This document shows, piece after piece, positions 19,436-30,121 of a DNA stretch of 64,000 nucleotides; position 1 is the stretch's first letter; the number at the start of each line of letters is the position of its first letter. The notes below the pieces were generated by a model, which had not been told where the DNA came from, did not search any database, and saw only the letters and a program-made list of their open reading frames with translations. Where the stretch lies: the NCBI GenBank assembly GCA_003116975.1, contig BGKB01000011.1, forward strand, positions 558,001-622,000. Reading direction: 5' to 3'. Origin of the DNA: Aurantiochytrium sp. KH105. Taxonomy: Eukaryota > Sar > Bigyra > Thraustochytrida > Thraustochytriidae. The position numbers and the translations under genes are program-made.

Positions 19436-22400
19436 ATGCCGTCAAAAACTTTGGAAGCAGGAATACCGGAGGATGACTCGTCACCAGAGCCCATAAGGCC
19501 TCAGACGCTTCGATACGCTGTTAGTCTTGATACGATAGACTCAGTAGGAAGTCTCGACCAATTATTCCCACATGCAGACAGAATAAAGTGTACGCTTCGA
19601 GTTCTCGACAAAACCTACTGTTTTTTGTCTCAGCCTGGGATATTACATTCAAGGAAACCAAAATGGCACTTCTAGAGAACAGTCGAAGTCCCTATCGATG
19701 TGGCCAATCCCAAAGGGAACGATCGCGAAAAGAACATCGAGGAGAATGATGACTCAAATGCAAGCGCCGACAAAGGTGTTCACGGAGCCAAGGACAACAC
19801 TATGGTAATTTTGGAGTTGACAGGATTGTCGGCATCATCGACGGAGAACGAATTTATAACTTTGATTGGCGAATTCGAAGCTGCGAAGCTTTTCCGTCCA
19901 TGCGGAGCCTCATATAGATGTTACTTTCGTAGAAAAGACGAAAAGGGCTCACTTGCGGGGGAATTTAGTGCGTTGACCGTATTTTCATCCCCGCTTGATA
20001 AGGATTGCAGTGACGGACTTGATTCACTTCGCGTTTACATTTATCGATGCGCTAGTGATTATGGGTACAAAGCGACTTTTCTTCATACATACGGTGAGGA
20101 GACGGTGCAGGAATCGAAGTACTCTCATGGCGGTATTGTCTCCTTTCAAGCAAGAAATGTGTCTGGACTTCGAATCACCAGCGGCCCGGGTACAGCTGTT
20201 GTTCATTTGAAAGATACCAAGAACACAACAATTCCAAGCTGGGACAGTGGCATTTTCATCTCTGCATACTGCCCCTATTCCGTTTGCAAATCTGCGCTCG
20301 AAAAGTTCGAGCGCCTCGGGAAGAACTTCATACAGGTGCAAAAACAGCTAAAAAAGTTAGACAAGGCGCTGATAGCAAACGTGTCATCACGTGACGCCGC
20401 GCTCGAAATGCTGTCGTCAACAGGAGGCCCGATCGAATTCACTTCCGACGAAGGCAAGAGCGACTTCCTTGATGCACTTGAGTCCGATGGCATGGGAGGT
20501 GTTGACACGGAAGCCTTGGTCCAGCTCCTCGATGATCTTGGTAAAGTGATTGTACAGAGTGCCAGCGATCCTCCACCAGAAACACGCGAGGAAGCGCTTC
20601 AGCGAATTGTGATGAGACTGCTCCTCGCTGTCCTCATTCCGAACCCCACACGAAGGACACAAGAAACAGAGAAAGTTCTGGTTGAATATTTTATAAACGA
20701 ACAGCGTAGGACTTCGAAACAAGCAGACTCCGCGACTCAGCCAACCATGCCAGACCTCGAATGTGAATTGCTGAGCTTCAAAGAAACACTGGGGAAAAGC
20801 CTCAAAGACCTCGTGGCGCTGCACGAGGCCATTCACGTACCTGAGTCATGCTTTGATATCATGTACACGCGCGCCTCTGGCAACGCCTCAGACGACTCAA
20901 TGGAAACCAAGTTGCTTCAAGCTGCGAGACGGTCCGATTTTGAGACGTGTAAGCGAATCCTGCAGACCCACCCTGAAATTGACCCTCTCTGCGCAAGAGA
21001 CGCACCAAATTCAGATGACGTGTTTTCAGATGACATGTATTCAGATGGATTCAATTTCGATCAATGGCAAGAATCATCGCAGTCTTCCCTCGGCTATTTG
21101 ATTGCAGCTGTTGCTCGCATTCAGCCTGAGCGACATGTTTATGACCTCACAGAAGGCAGCAAGGACCAGGAGATGAATTTGAAGTTCAAAGCTGCGAAGC
21201 TTAAGGAGCTCCAATCTGCCAGAGATTTGGTGGCACTCATCTTGGAACGTGGAACAGACATAGGTGAATTTGGATCTGATATATTTACGCGGGCACTTCG
21301 ATCCTTTGACGTCAAGACACTTCAGCTGATGGTCCGCAATGAAAAGATATGCCGCGCTGTAAACAAGACAGAGGCTTGGAGATTCGTCTTTTCAAATTGG
21401 AGATCACATTCGGATATCTGCAGCGAGCTCGCAGAAGTGCTCCTCGACGTGCAGGTTGCGAACGTTTCACATCAAGCTCTGTCTTGCTCAGAAAGTGGAG
21501 TTTTTCACTGTCCAAATGACACGACGACCGCAGCGGAGACACTGCGCACATTATTCCATCAGAGACTCGGAGACAAACTGACGTTCAGCATCCTCCGCAA
21601 GTTGCTCAAGACTCGGCAATGTAAAAGCGATGACATTCTTATCTCGCTGTACTCGCAGGCAGTCAGTCCATCTTCTTCTTTCTTCCAGGAGAACTCTCCT
21701 TTCCATCTAGCCTGTGAGCTGGGCTATCTGGAGTGTGTGCAAGAGTTCATTTCTCATGGTGCAAATATTGACTTGCATGATACAGGAAAAGGCCAATCTG
21801 CTCTTCAGGTGGCAATTGAGAATAGACGCATTGAGGTTCTTCGGATTCTTTGCAAGAGTAGTGCTTCTTGTTCAACCGCAATTACAGAAGATGGTAAGAC
21901 ACCCTTACATTTGGCCATCGAGATGAAATCTCCAGAGATGGTAGCAATCCTCTGCGAAAACGGAGCAGAAAGCGACGACAGGGCACTCATGGATACGACC
22001 GAGCTCGGTCACGGCGAGATCCTTCAGATACTTAAAAATGATGGAAAGGCGTTTCCAGAGCGGTATCGGGGTGAGCTTGACAGAACCTTGTTACACCTTG
22101 CGTGCAACAAGCCTGATGCAGGAGACGACAACTTTGTTCAGATGCTCATACAAATGAATGTCGCGGTAAACGAGGTCGACATGATCGGCCGGACGGCGCT
22201 TCACAATGCTGCGGCAATGGGTAATCTCAGCGCCGTTCGCTCGTTGCTCGAGGCTGGCGCGGACGAGACGCTGCCTACTCGTCGTGAGGGGAGCACTGTA
22301 ATTCACGAAGCGGCAAAAATGGGTAGGATTAGCGTGCTTCAATTCGTTCTCAAGAACTCGAGCGGCGAGACTGTCGACGCAGTGGACATGCAAGGGCGCA

Positions 22401-25400
22401 CGCCATTGTGCTACGCATTCAAGCGACGCAGATTCCTGGAACTGACCTTTTACTGCCTTCGAGAACTGCAGGAATCGGCACAGGAAACGTGCCTTCGCGA
22501 GTGTCACTTGGCTCCAGAGATGGAAGAGTTTGCCCAGCTCATGAAAGAGCGCTACGGCGAATTCGACTCTTCGTTCCGAAAGACGATAAACAGCGCAGAC
22601 GCTCTTCGTGGCGTCGGCAGTACTCGCGAGATGCGCGAATTGGCAAGTCTTATCAAGAAGTGCTTTCAAGAGTCCGAAAATCACCAGCTTTCGAAAGAAT
22701 GTCTTCGAAAAATTGAGGTTGCTCCGGAGATGAAGGCTTTTGTAGGATGGATCAAGAAGAGCTACAGAGCCCTTGACGCCTCAAGCCGCAACTTTAAGGC
22801 GGTCGAGCTATCAGAAGTTGTTCGCGACCTGCACCTCCTTCCTCCGATGCGAAACTTCGTTTATCGGATCAACGAGTCCTACGAAGAGCCCAGCACGTTA
22901 GATCTCGAGACGAAAGAAGAAACCTCCAAGGCTTTTAAGATCGAAAGCTCGCCCGAACTGAGGGAATTGGCTGCGCTTATCAAAAGGCGCATTGATGTGG
23001 CGGATACGTCGTGTGAAACAGCTAATGAGATCAGGGTCTTCAAGTCAAACTTGAAGCTGGTCAGCGGATCTGCTTTTTCTCCATACACGAGCTTCGAGTG
23101 TCTGCCCAACTTTGACGGCGAGCTCCTTTCCTACTTTCCTCAGGACATATGCCAGGACCTACAAGACCTGAAGACCGGCTTCAAGGATGAAAAGGGACTC
23201 CAAGCTACCTTGCTTGATTGTTTCGAGGAACTTTTTGTTGAAATTCGCAAGGCAGATGCCGTTCTTGGCATCCTCCTCGACGCTGGAGCTGACATCGACC
23301 ACGTTGATGACCAAGGCAATCCAGCCTTTGACGATAACTATCGTATCGAGTACTTCAAAACGAAAGAAAAAGAGCTCAAAGCAGCTCTTGAGAAACGGAG
23401 CAAGCTGGCTCACGACCAGCCAATATTCAAGGGAAAAATTGTTCATCACGCCGTGCATGCCATGTGGGTTCAGCAGGGCTTGCGCTACAAAGCCTGCCGG
23501 GCCCTGGCGTACTGGGTCATCCTCTTGATCTTTCTGACTCTCGTCGCCATCCGATACAGCGGACGTGACGTGTATGAGTCCTTCTCGATACAAGCAAGTA
23601 TCGTCAATCGCATGTCATCCGGCGATGCAGGAACTCTGGAAGATGTCAAGGATCTGGACAGCTGGAACGACTACGTCGAAAATGTCTTTGTTGACGCCAT
23701 GTGGCCATCCGAGTCTGCCTTGCATGTGGAAAATGATAGTGTGACATTCGGCGAAGGACTCGTTCTTCTCGGCAGGCCCCGTTACCGTCAGATTCGGACG
23801 CGTGCTGATAGTTGCTCTACGACCATGCCTTCATTACTGTCCGAAGCAGAAGCCTCCTGCTATGCGCCGTACTCGCAAGGCACCTTTTCATCCTTGGATG
23901 CAACCATCGAGGATAGGTCCCCATATGCATGCATGCTGAGCGACGCCGAAAGTCATGTCATCAACTGGGAAGACAGCCCCGCAGTCCCCTTTTTCGGAAA
24001 ATTTGGTTTTTACAAAGGCGGTGGCTCGAGCGTCGTCTTGTTGTCAAATAAGACCGCGACGCAGCAGCTCCTACAAGATCTTCGTGCGTGCGGGTTCATC
24101 TCGATGGGCACTCGGCTGGCAGCTTTAGAAATCACGCTGTATTCGAGGTCTCACGAGTTGTTCGTGCACGGGCGCGTTTTCATGGAGCACACAACAACGG
24201 GAGGAGTGTTCGCCAATCAGCGCTGGGAGACCCGCAAGCTCGTGAGCTATAAATCGACCGAGGATCGACACCATGTGTGGAAGGAAGTAGTAATGGTACT
24301 GTTCTTCCTTGGACACTTTCTCAGCGAGATATTTCGATTGTTGGTCTCAACGTGTAGATCCCAAAAGATTGAAACTGGTGGTGCAAGTGAGCAAGTAGTG
24401 TGTAACGGCGATGACTATGGCGCCATGCCGAACCTCAACAAACTAAGAGGTGTTGTGGTGTTGGATCCAGAGGAGCAGCAGTGGTGGCTTTGCAGTGTGT
24501 CGGAATGCAAAGGAAGTTCACGACGAATTGTCTCGGAGGATCATTCGAGATGCTTTGCACCTGAGCATCTCAGGTGGATTGGAACCTGGGCTTCTGATTC
24601 CGGGCCGAGACGCTTCAATGCAGGAGAGTTTGTACGTGTAAGCAATGGTCCTGGCAGAGAAGAGTGCAACGGCTTCATCGTTTCTGTCAACGAATGCGAT
24701 GAGCGCTGGACGTACTCGGTGTTGAACGTAGCTGAATCAAAATTGATTCAGAACTTACCTGAAGACGCAATCAAAGCAGAGCCCGGAATCGCCTTGACGG
24801 AACTGCGCAGATGTGGTTCCACGAAAGACCCCTCATTGGATGCCAAGAGTCGACGAAGTGAGCGAGGGAAGTGTCAACGAGATTCCTTTCGCCCTCGCAG
24901 CTGGATCTCTGGCGCCCAAAAGGTATGGCAAAGCATTCGAGCTGATGGGATTGTGAAGACGTGCTCACTGAGGATCGATAATTTGCCTGCGTATTGGTCG
25001 GATCCTTTCAATTATTTGGACCTCAGCATCATGTTTCTGTTCTTTGGGCTGGTTGCTACGCATATAAAGCTCATCAATAGCGCTGCCCAGAGGAGCTCAG
25101 ACTGGCTGGAGAACGCGGAGCGTGATGTGTATATTGACGTATCGGATCTGATGTGGCTTTCGACGGTTCGGCAATATCTGCTCGGGGGAGTGGTCTTTCT
25201 CTGCTATCTCAAGACCCTCGAATACTTGCGGGTGGCCGCGACCTTTGCAGTTCCGGTCATGATCATCATTGGCATGCTTGTGAAGCTGATGAGCTTTCTC
25301 GCAATCTTGGCCGTCTTCGTATTGGCTTTTGGAATTTTCGACTACGTAGTTTTCATACTCAAGTATGCGCCTGTCAACTCAGTTATGAAGGCGCTTGTTT

Positions 25401-25828
25401 TTACATTGCGAGGCGCCCTGGGTGAGCTGGACTTTGACGGCAAATACGAGATGGACCAGGTTGTCGGTACGGGCATGACAATGCTGGCAGCCGTGCTCTT
25501 GGTGATTCTCCTTCTCAACCTGCTCATTGCGGTTATGAGTGAGGCGTACGAGGATGTAAAGGCAACGGCAGAAGCGCGTTGGTGCTACAGACAGTACATG
25601 GCAATTCATCGGCGCCAGAAAAAGGATGAACTCGGTCAATGGATGTATGTGAAAGGAGAAAATTGTTGGCGTGTGCTCTGCCGGAGGTGCAAATCATTTC
25701 GCGCTTATTTCGGTCTTGGCTTTAGCGGAAAAAATCGACCTTCGTGGGCAAGAAAATGGCCGGGCCGTTCTGGTCGCGTCACTCCATCTGATGCTGTGAA
25801 TGAAGGAAGCCAGGTCAAGTCGGCATAA
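19436..25828 (+). CDS. Ankyrin-repeat polycystin (TRPP/PKD2-type) cation channel
   Basis: Predicted exons 19436-19589 and 19683-25828. The 93-nt intron (GTACGC...ACAG) removes an in-frame TAG at 19673 and keeps the phase, giving 2099 residues. Without it, translation would start at ATG 19802 (2008 residues). Ankyrin repeats lie at about residues 720-970, with one more near 1240-1267. Between them is a five-copy repeat block (about 994-1157). The channel follows: S1 at about 1324-1344, then a polycystin/TOP-like extracellular domain (VFVDAMWPSES, LLGRPRYRQIR, FYKGGGSSVVLL), S2 at about 1585-1607, a cytosolic insert of about 210 residues, S3 starting YWSDPFNYLDLSIMFLFF, S4-S5, a pore region reading GALGELDF and S6 LLVILLLNLLIAVMSEAY. 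PKD2 has LGD where this has LGE. It is probably a Ca-permeable cation channel of flagellar, endomembrane or plasma membrane. The ankyrin fusion is atypical for polycystins. Confidence 0.85.
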
Positions 25829-26266
25829 CCTGTGTCTCGTACAAGATAAATGGATGCTCACTTGTGCATTATTCATAAAGCAAGCGAACAGACCACGCCG
25901 ACTCCGAAAAAGCAATGAGCAGGAGGCAGCATTGTCCAGGCGGCTGGGAGGCTGCCGAAATCGAACGAAGAAAGAAAAAAGTGAAAAGCCAATGAATCAA
26001 TCAAAATTTTCGGTTATGATACGGTTACATGTTTCCAATAAATTCGAACGGTTACATTACAGTAGGCCTCCTGGTTGACAAGTGCGGCTTGACCAGTGGT
26101 GCCCAAAGCCAGACCTTGGACCGCAACGCTGACGAATCGGAGGATCCCTCCGTGCAGCTGGCTTGTTGGTCCGCGCGAGCGCAGAGACAGCACAAGGAGT
26201 GCTTGCTCTTGCACGAGGCATCAACGTTCGCTCGAGGCAGCGCGTGCTGTCCGACGCATCGTCAAA
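25829..26266. other. Intergenic region and 5' leader of the zinc-knuckle gene
   Basis: The zinc-knuckle frame is open back to about 26096 but has no ATG before 26267. One TAGGCCT copy lies near 26063. Nothing else recognisable. Confidence 0.5.
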
Positions 26267-28309
26267 ATGGATGTTGATTCTGTCGAGGTTTGCGACACTG
26301 GAGACGAAGACCTCGACAATACACCTCGGGCACCAAGAGGTCGTAACCTCGGCGACGCATGGATCCAATACAAAGCGAGGCTTCTCGGACATCTGAGTCT
26401 CTCGGGTCTGTCCCCTGAGGAGGTCCGCAACATCAAGGATGCAAGCGCCAAGTCCAAAAAGGACCAGCAGCTTTTACTTCATCTCATTGAGGCCTTCGGG
26501 GTAAGTTTTGTTCGCCGCAAAAATCCTGACATGGCCACGAACATGTCTGGACTTCAGGCTTGGGACAAACTCATCGATGAGATGGAAAGGAAAAATTGCG
26601 CAAATGCGCTTCGCGTCCTCAATAACTTTGGCAGCATGCTTTTGCCTGGAAGTCTTGACGCGGCGTTACGGTCGCCCGAAACTGGCACGCTCTGGTGCCA
26701 GGACCTCCAAAAAGTCGCGGAACATGCAAGACTTCAAGAGCTCAATCCGCTCACGATCATGTGCACGATTGCAATGGGAAAATTGTATCAAACTTGTGGT
26801 CTAGATGTCGCATCGGTGCTTCCTGTTGACGACCGCGAAGCCTTCGGGCCGAAGGATCTCGAGAACCACGTGAAAAAGCTTTCTGCAAGATATAAAGAGG
26901 GCTCGCGTTCTTCGTCTTTGATGTATGAGGAAGATGCTGATGGGGTTGCGACATTAGAGCAGGATACGATCCAGGAGCACACGCCAATTTCAAAGCAAGA
27001 GACAAAATCAAAGCAAGAGACAGATTCGAAACAAGAGACAACCTCGGAGAAAGAGACAGGTACGGAGGCAAAGGCTGTGTCGGAGAAAAAGGCCACATCA
27101 GAAGAAAAGGCCACATTAGAAGAAAAGGCCACATCAGAGGAAAAGACGATCCCGCCTGCCTGCTCTCAATGCGGCGGTGAGCATCATGCCGAGAAATGCA
27201 CTGGAAGGGGCGACACTGTTTGGTGCGAATTTTGCAAGCAAGGCACTCACTCCTCGGAAGCCTGCACGCGGCAAGAGTCTCTGCTGGTGAGTCCCTCGCC
27301 GCAACAAACGAAAGCGAGTAGCAACGATGCGAAAACTCAAGAAACTGATACGGGTGAGGTCGCGAAGAGAACAGAGTCTCCTATACAGTCTGTGAAGCCT
27401 GCAGTAGAGCCCCCGGTAGAGACATCTATTTCCTGTCGCAAGTGCGGTGGTGTTCATTCAGGGTCAAAGTGCACGCGAAAGGACCTTTATTGCAACTTTT
27501 GCGAAACAAGCACACATAATACGATCTTGTGCAGATCAAAAGGTCGAAGAAAGAAAAGCGAAAGCAGGGCATCTCGCCAGCAGACCACACCGAGTGAAGA
27601 ACGTCGCTCCTTGAAAAGACAAAGAATTGGAAATGCTCAGGGAAGTCTTACGCCAAAAGCTACAAACAAAAAGCCATGTAGCAAATGTGGCAGCACGCTT
27701 CACGTGACTAGAGCGTGCAGGCAAAAGAATCTGTTCTGCATCCATTGTCAACTCAATTCACATAACACAGACATCTGCTATTCACGAGGCAGATCCAAGA
27801 AGAATGGTGCTGGACACAAGACGCGTGAGAACGTCGTACATTCTCAAGACAACGATTCTTGGCACCAAGATGGGTTTGTTGATGATCGCGACGGAAGCGC
27901 AAAAGACGAGGGCGTAGACAGAGATCGCTCGCCTCGCGCGGGGGCGGCATCCGCGCATGATGCAGCGGGTCCATCCAGTCTATATTCGAGTTTACCGACT
28001 CGACGTAGCGAGAAAGCCACAAGCCCAACTTCGGGAAAGGCATCATCGTCGCAGCGTATCGAAAGGTCACCTCGAGGTTCTTCAAATGTTTCTACAGATT
28101 CTCCCAAGCGAGGCAGTGACTCTGCACCGAGAGGTCGCCGGCGATCCCTTCTCAGGAACGATTTGGAGCGAGATTTTACCGAGACTGGCCTTTGGTGCAC
28201 GTTTTGTAGGCGGGCAACGCATAACACCGAGGAATGCCGGAGCAAATTTAGGGGAAGGCGCTCAAGGACTCCAGACAGTGCACGGCCACTGAAACGCCAC
28301 AAGAGTTAA
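26267..28309 (+). CDS. Protein with seven CCHC zinc knuckles, Gag-like layout
   Basis: 680 residues from ATG 26267. An N-terminal helical domain of about 200 residues shows no family I recognise. Then a Lys/Glu/Thr/Ser-rich tandem repeat (SKQET, then EEKAT units, nt 26990-27150). The rest carries seven CX2CX3-4HX4C knuckles. Three pairs begin with a CxxCG type (CSQCGG, CRKCGG, CSKCGS) followed by a CxFC/CxHC...THNTxxC type (WCEFCKQGTH, YCNFCETSTH, FCIHCQLNSH). A seventh lone knuckle (WCTFCRRATH) sits at the C-terminus beside Arg/Ser-rich sequence. Such knuckles usually bind single-stranded nucleic acid. A helical domain plus knuckles resembles retroelement Gag, but there is no protease, reverse transcriptase or integrase nearby. 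A host RNA-binding protein, or a domesticated Gag, is therefore possible. Confidence 0.82.
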   Translation: MDVDSVEVCDTGDEDLDNTPRAPRGRNLGDAWIQYKARLLGHLSLSGLSPEEVRNIKDASAKSKKDQQLLLHLIEAFGVSFVRRKNPDMATNMSGLQAWDKLIDEMERKNCANALRVLNNFGSMLLPGSLDAALRSPETGTLWCQDLQKVAEHARLQELNPLTIMCTIAMGKLYQTCGLDVASVLPVDDREAFGPKDLENHVKKLSARYKEGSRSSSLMYEEDADGVATLEQDTIQEHTPISKQETKSKQETDSKQETTSEKETGTEAKAVSEKKATSEEKATLEEKATSEEKTIPPACSQCGGEHHAEKCTGRGDTVWCEFCKQGTHSSEACTRQESLLVSPSPQQTKASSNDAKTQETDTGEVAKRTESPIQSVKPAVEPPVETSISCRKCGGVHSGSKCTRKDLYCNFCETSTHNTILCRSKGRRKKSESRASRQQTTPSEERRSLKRQRIGNAQGSLTPKATNKKPCSKCGSTLHVTRACRQKNLFCIHCQLNSHNTDICYSRGRSKKNGAGHKTRENVVHSQDNDSWHQDGFVDDRDGSAKDEGVDRDRSPRAGAASAHDAAGPSSLYSSLPTRRSEKATSPTSGKASSSQRIERSPRGSSNVSTDSPKRGSDSAPRGRRRSLLRNDLERDFTETGLWCTFCRRATHNTEECRSKFRGRRSRTPDSARPLKRHKS

Positions 28310-28667
28310 CGCTCCAATGACAAGTTGCTCTCCTAAGATCTTAGCTGCAAAGTTGTGCAATGAAGCATCGTAATGTCACAATTCGATCCTCTTCTTTTCT
28401 TGACTCTTCAAAGAAACAGAGTTGTGCTCACCTTGCTGTTGTCGGCTGCGCGTGCAATGCACGAGATCCGTCTTTCAAGATGTCATCGGCGAAAATGTAC
28501 AAATTGCACGTGCAAAGGTCCCGGAACAGAGCTTTGGCGGATTCTGGGCTTCGTGCGCAAAGACGAAACGAAGCAAAGGCGAGGCGCAAGAGAAGGGAAG
28601 AGACGAGACCTGTGCGCAGCGCACTGCAAGCAAGCTAAGCAAAGCGAACTCACGCTCGACGGCAGCA

Positions 28668-28670
<3 letters not shown>
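28310..28670. other. Intergenic region and 5' leader of the GFA gene
   Basis: The GFA frame is open upstream into this stretch, but its codons look like leader sequence (no motif and no ATG continuous with the domain). The region ends at the GA repeat that touches the start codon. Confidence 0.5.

Positions 28671-28722
<52 letters not shown>
28671..28722. repeat. (GA)26 dinucleotide repeat abutting a start codon
   Basis: A perfect GA run whose last A is the A of the ATG at 28722. In frame it would read Arg-Glu repeats, so slippage would not destroy the downstream gene but could alter the leader. GA/CT-rich leaders often act as promoter or translation elements. Confidence 0.95.
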
Positions 28723-28727
<5 letters not shown>

Positions 28728-29621
28728 CTCTCGGGCTCGTGCCTCTGCGGCAGCGTGACCGTGTCGGCAAACGACGCATTGCACATCGACTACTGCCACT
28801 GCGACGCGTGCACGCGGACGAGCGGTAGCCCGACAGTGCCCTGGGCGACAGTTCAGGCAGAAGGATGTAACGTCAAGGGTAGCACGCTGCGCGAATTTCA
28901 GTCAAGTGTGCGCGGCAAGCGCACATTCTGTGCCAAATGCGGATCCACCATATCCTTTGCAATGGCTGACGAAAGCGAAGTAGATCTTGCCGTCGGTATC
29001 CTTGATGCATGCAGAGAAAAGCGCATGCGGCCGAACTCGCACATTTTCACGTACAATCGTATTTCGTGGGCAGGTACAATCGATGCCGAAGTGCCTGTGC
29101 GCGAAGACGCGGTTGCCCAGGAAAAAGAACTATCGAGCGAAAGAGGAAGCTCAGAACTCATCCGATCCGACGAGGAGGTTACAGGTCGGTGCTTGTGTGG
29201 AGGAACGCAAGTTACGGCGGTAGGCCCTCCTACGAACGTGTGCTGGTGTCACTGCACGTCATGTCAGAAAACCTCGGGTGGTCCCGCCATCGTCTTTGCG
29301 AGTTGGCCCAGCGATCGTGTTGCCGGTGTCGATAAGGACGTGCTTTCCGCGTACCGGCATTCTGGTGAATTTGAGCGTCGCTTTTGCGCGACCTGCGGCT
29401 CCCTTGTGTCTGGCCACACGCCTTCGAAGCCAGAAAAGACGTGGCTCATTGTCACTATTCTCGATGAGCCTGGACGCACGCCTCCGGCCTTTCACCAGTT
29501 CACGACTAGTGCGTTGCCCTGGCTCCGCGTCCGAGATGGCTTGCACAAGTTTCCGCGTGGCGCCGAGGCTGCATCGAGTCTCGATCTCGAGCCTGACCAG
29601 GAGCCGGAGTCGACGGGATAA
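28722..29621 (+). CDS. Tandem GFA/CENP-V-domain zinc protein
   Basis: 299 residues with two consecutive GFA (glutathione-dependent formaldehyde-activating enzyme / CENP-V) folds. Domain 1 is at residues 3-120: CLCG (C7, C9), CHCDAC (C25, C27, C30) and FCAKCGS (C70, C73). Domain 2 is at about 152-285: CLCG (C157, C159), CWCHCTSC and FCATCGS (C222, C225). Each set fits the two-zinc pattern of the family. The best-known members bind glutathione adducts of formaldehyde, but catalysis in the family is disputed and many members have unknown substrates. No targeting sequence, so probably cytosolic. Two GFA domains in one chain imply internal duplication; the linker of about 30 residues is Glu/Ser-rich. 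ATG 28722 sits directly after the GA repeat. Confidence 0.92.
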
Positions 29622-30121
29622 ACAAGAATACAAGAATACAACCCTTTTCGTTGGCTGGTTGGCCTCGTTGTCAGTCATAACCCTTTGTTGATGCATGATC
29701 CCGAGATCGGCACCAACAGATTATTGAGTAAGAGTAGAAACAAGGTTCGCACTAACAATACTTTGCGGGAGAGATCCGTATACCGGGCCGAACAAGCATG
29801 TTCGCATTCAAGTGGGCGAGGGCTAAGAGGCAGAGAGCTAGCCTCTTCAACAGAGTTGCATTTCTGTCAAATGCCTACAAGGGCAAACTTGGCACGATCA
29901 TTCGGTGAAGTCACTTGAACTTGGCTTACTTGGTTTTAATTTTAATTAAAAGGCTTGACTGTCATGTCCAGAACTTGGTGGTGGTCAAAAAAGCCAAAAA
30001 CATCAAGCTTCGCCCGACTCCATCTTGTAATGATTACTTTGCAGTGGCCGCAACCAAAGTTGGCGCTCGTGGTCTGCGACGCAGTTGCGGGCAAAGCTGT
30101 TCGTGCGCAGGGCCGCAGACG
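29622..30121. other. Intergenic region
   Basis: AT-richer stretch without a supportable gene. The acidic-protein frame that follows is open from about 29915 but without an ATG until 30122, so a 5' exon in this stretch is possible. Confidence 0.4.
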
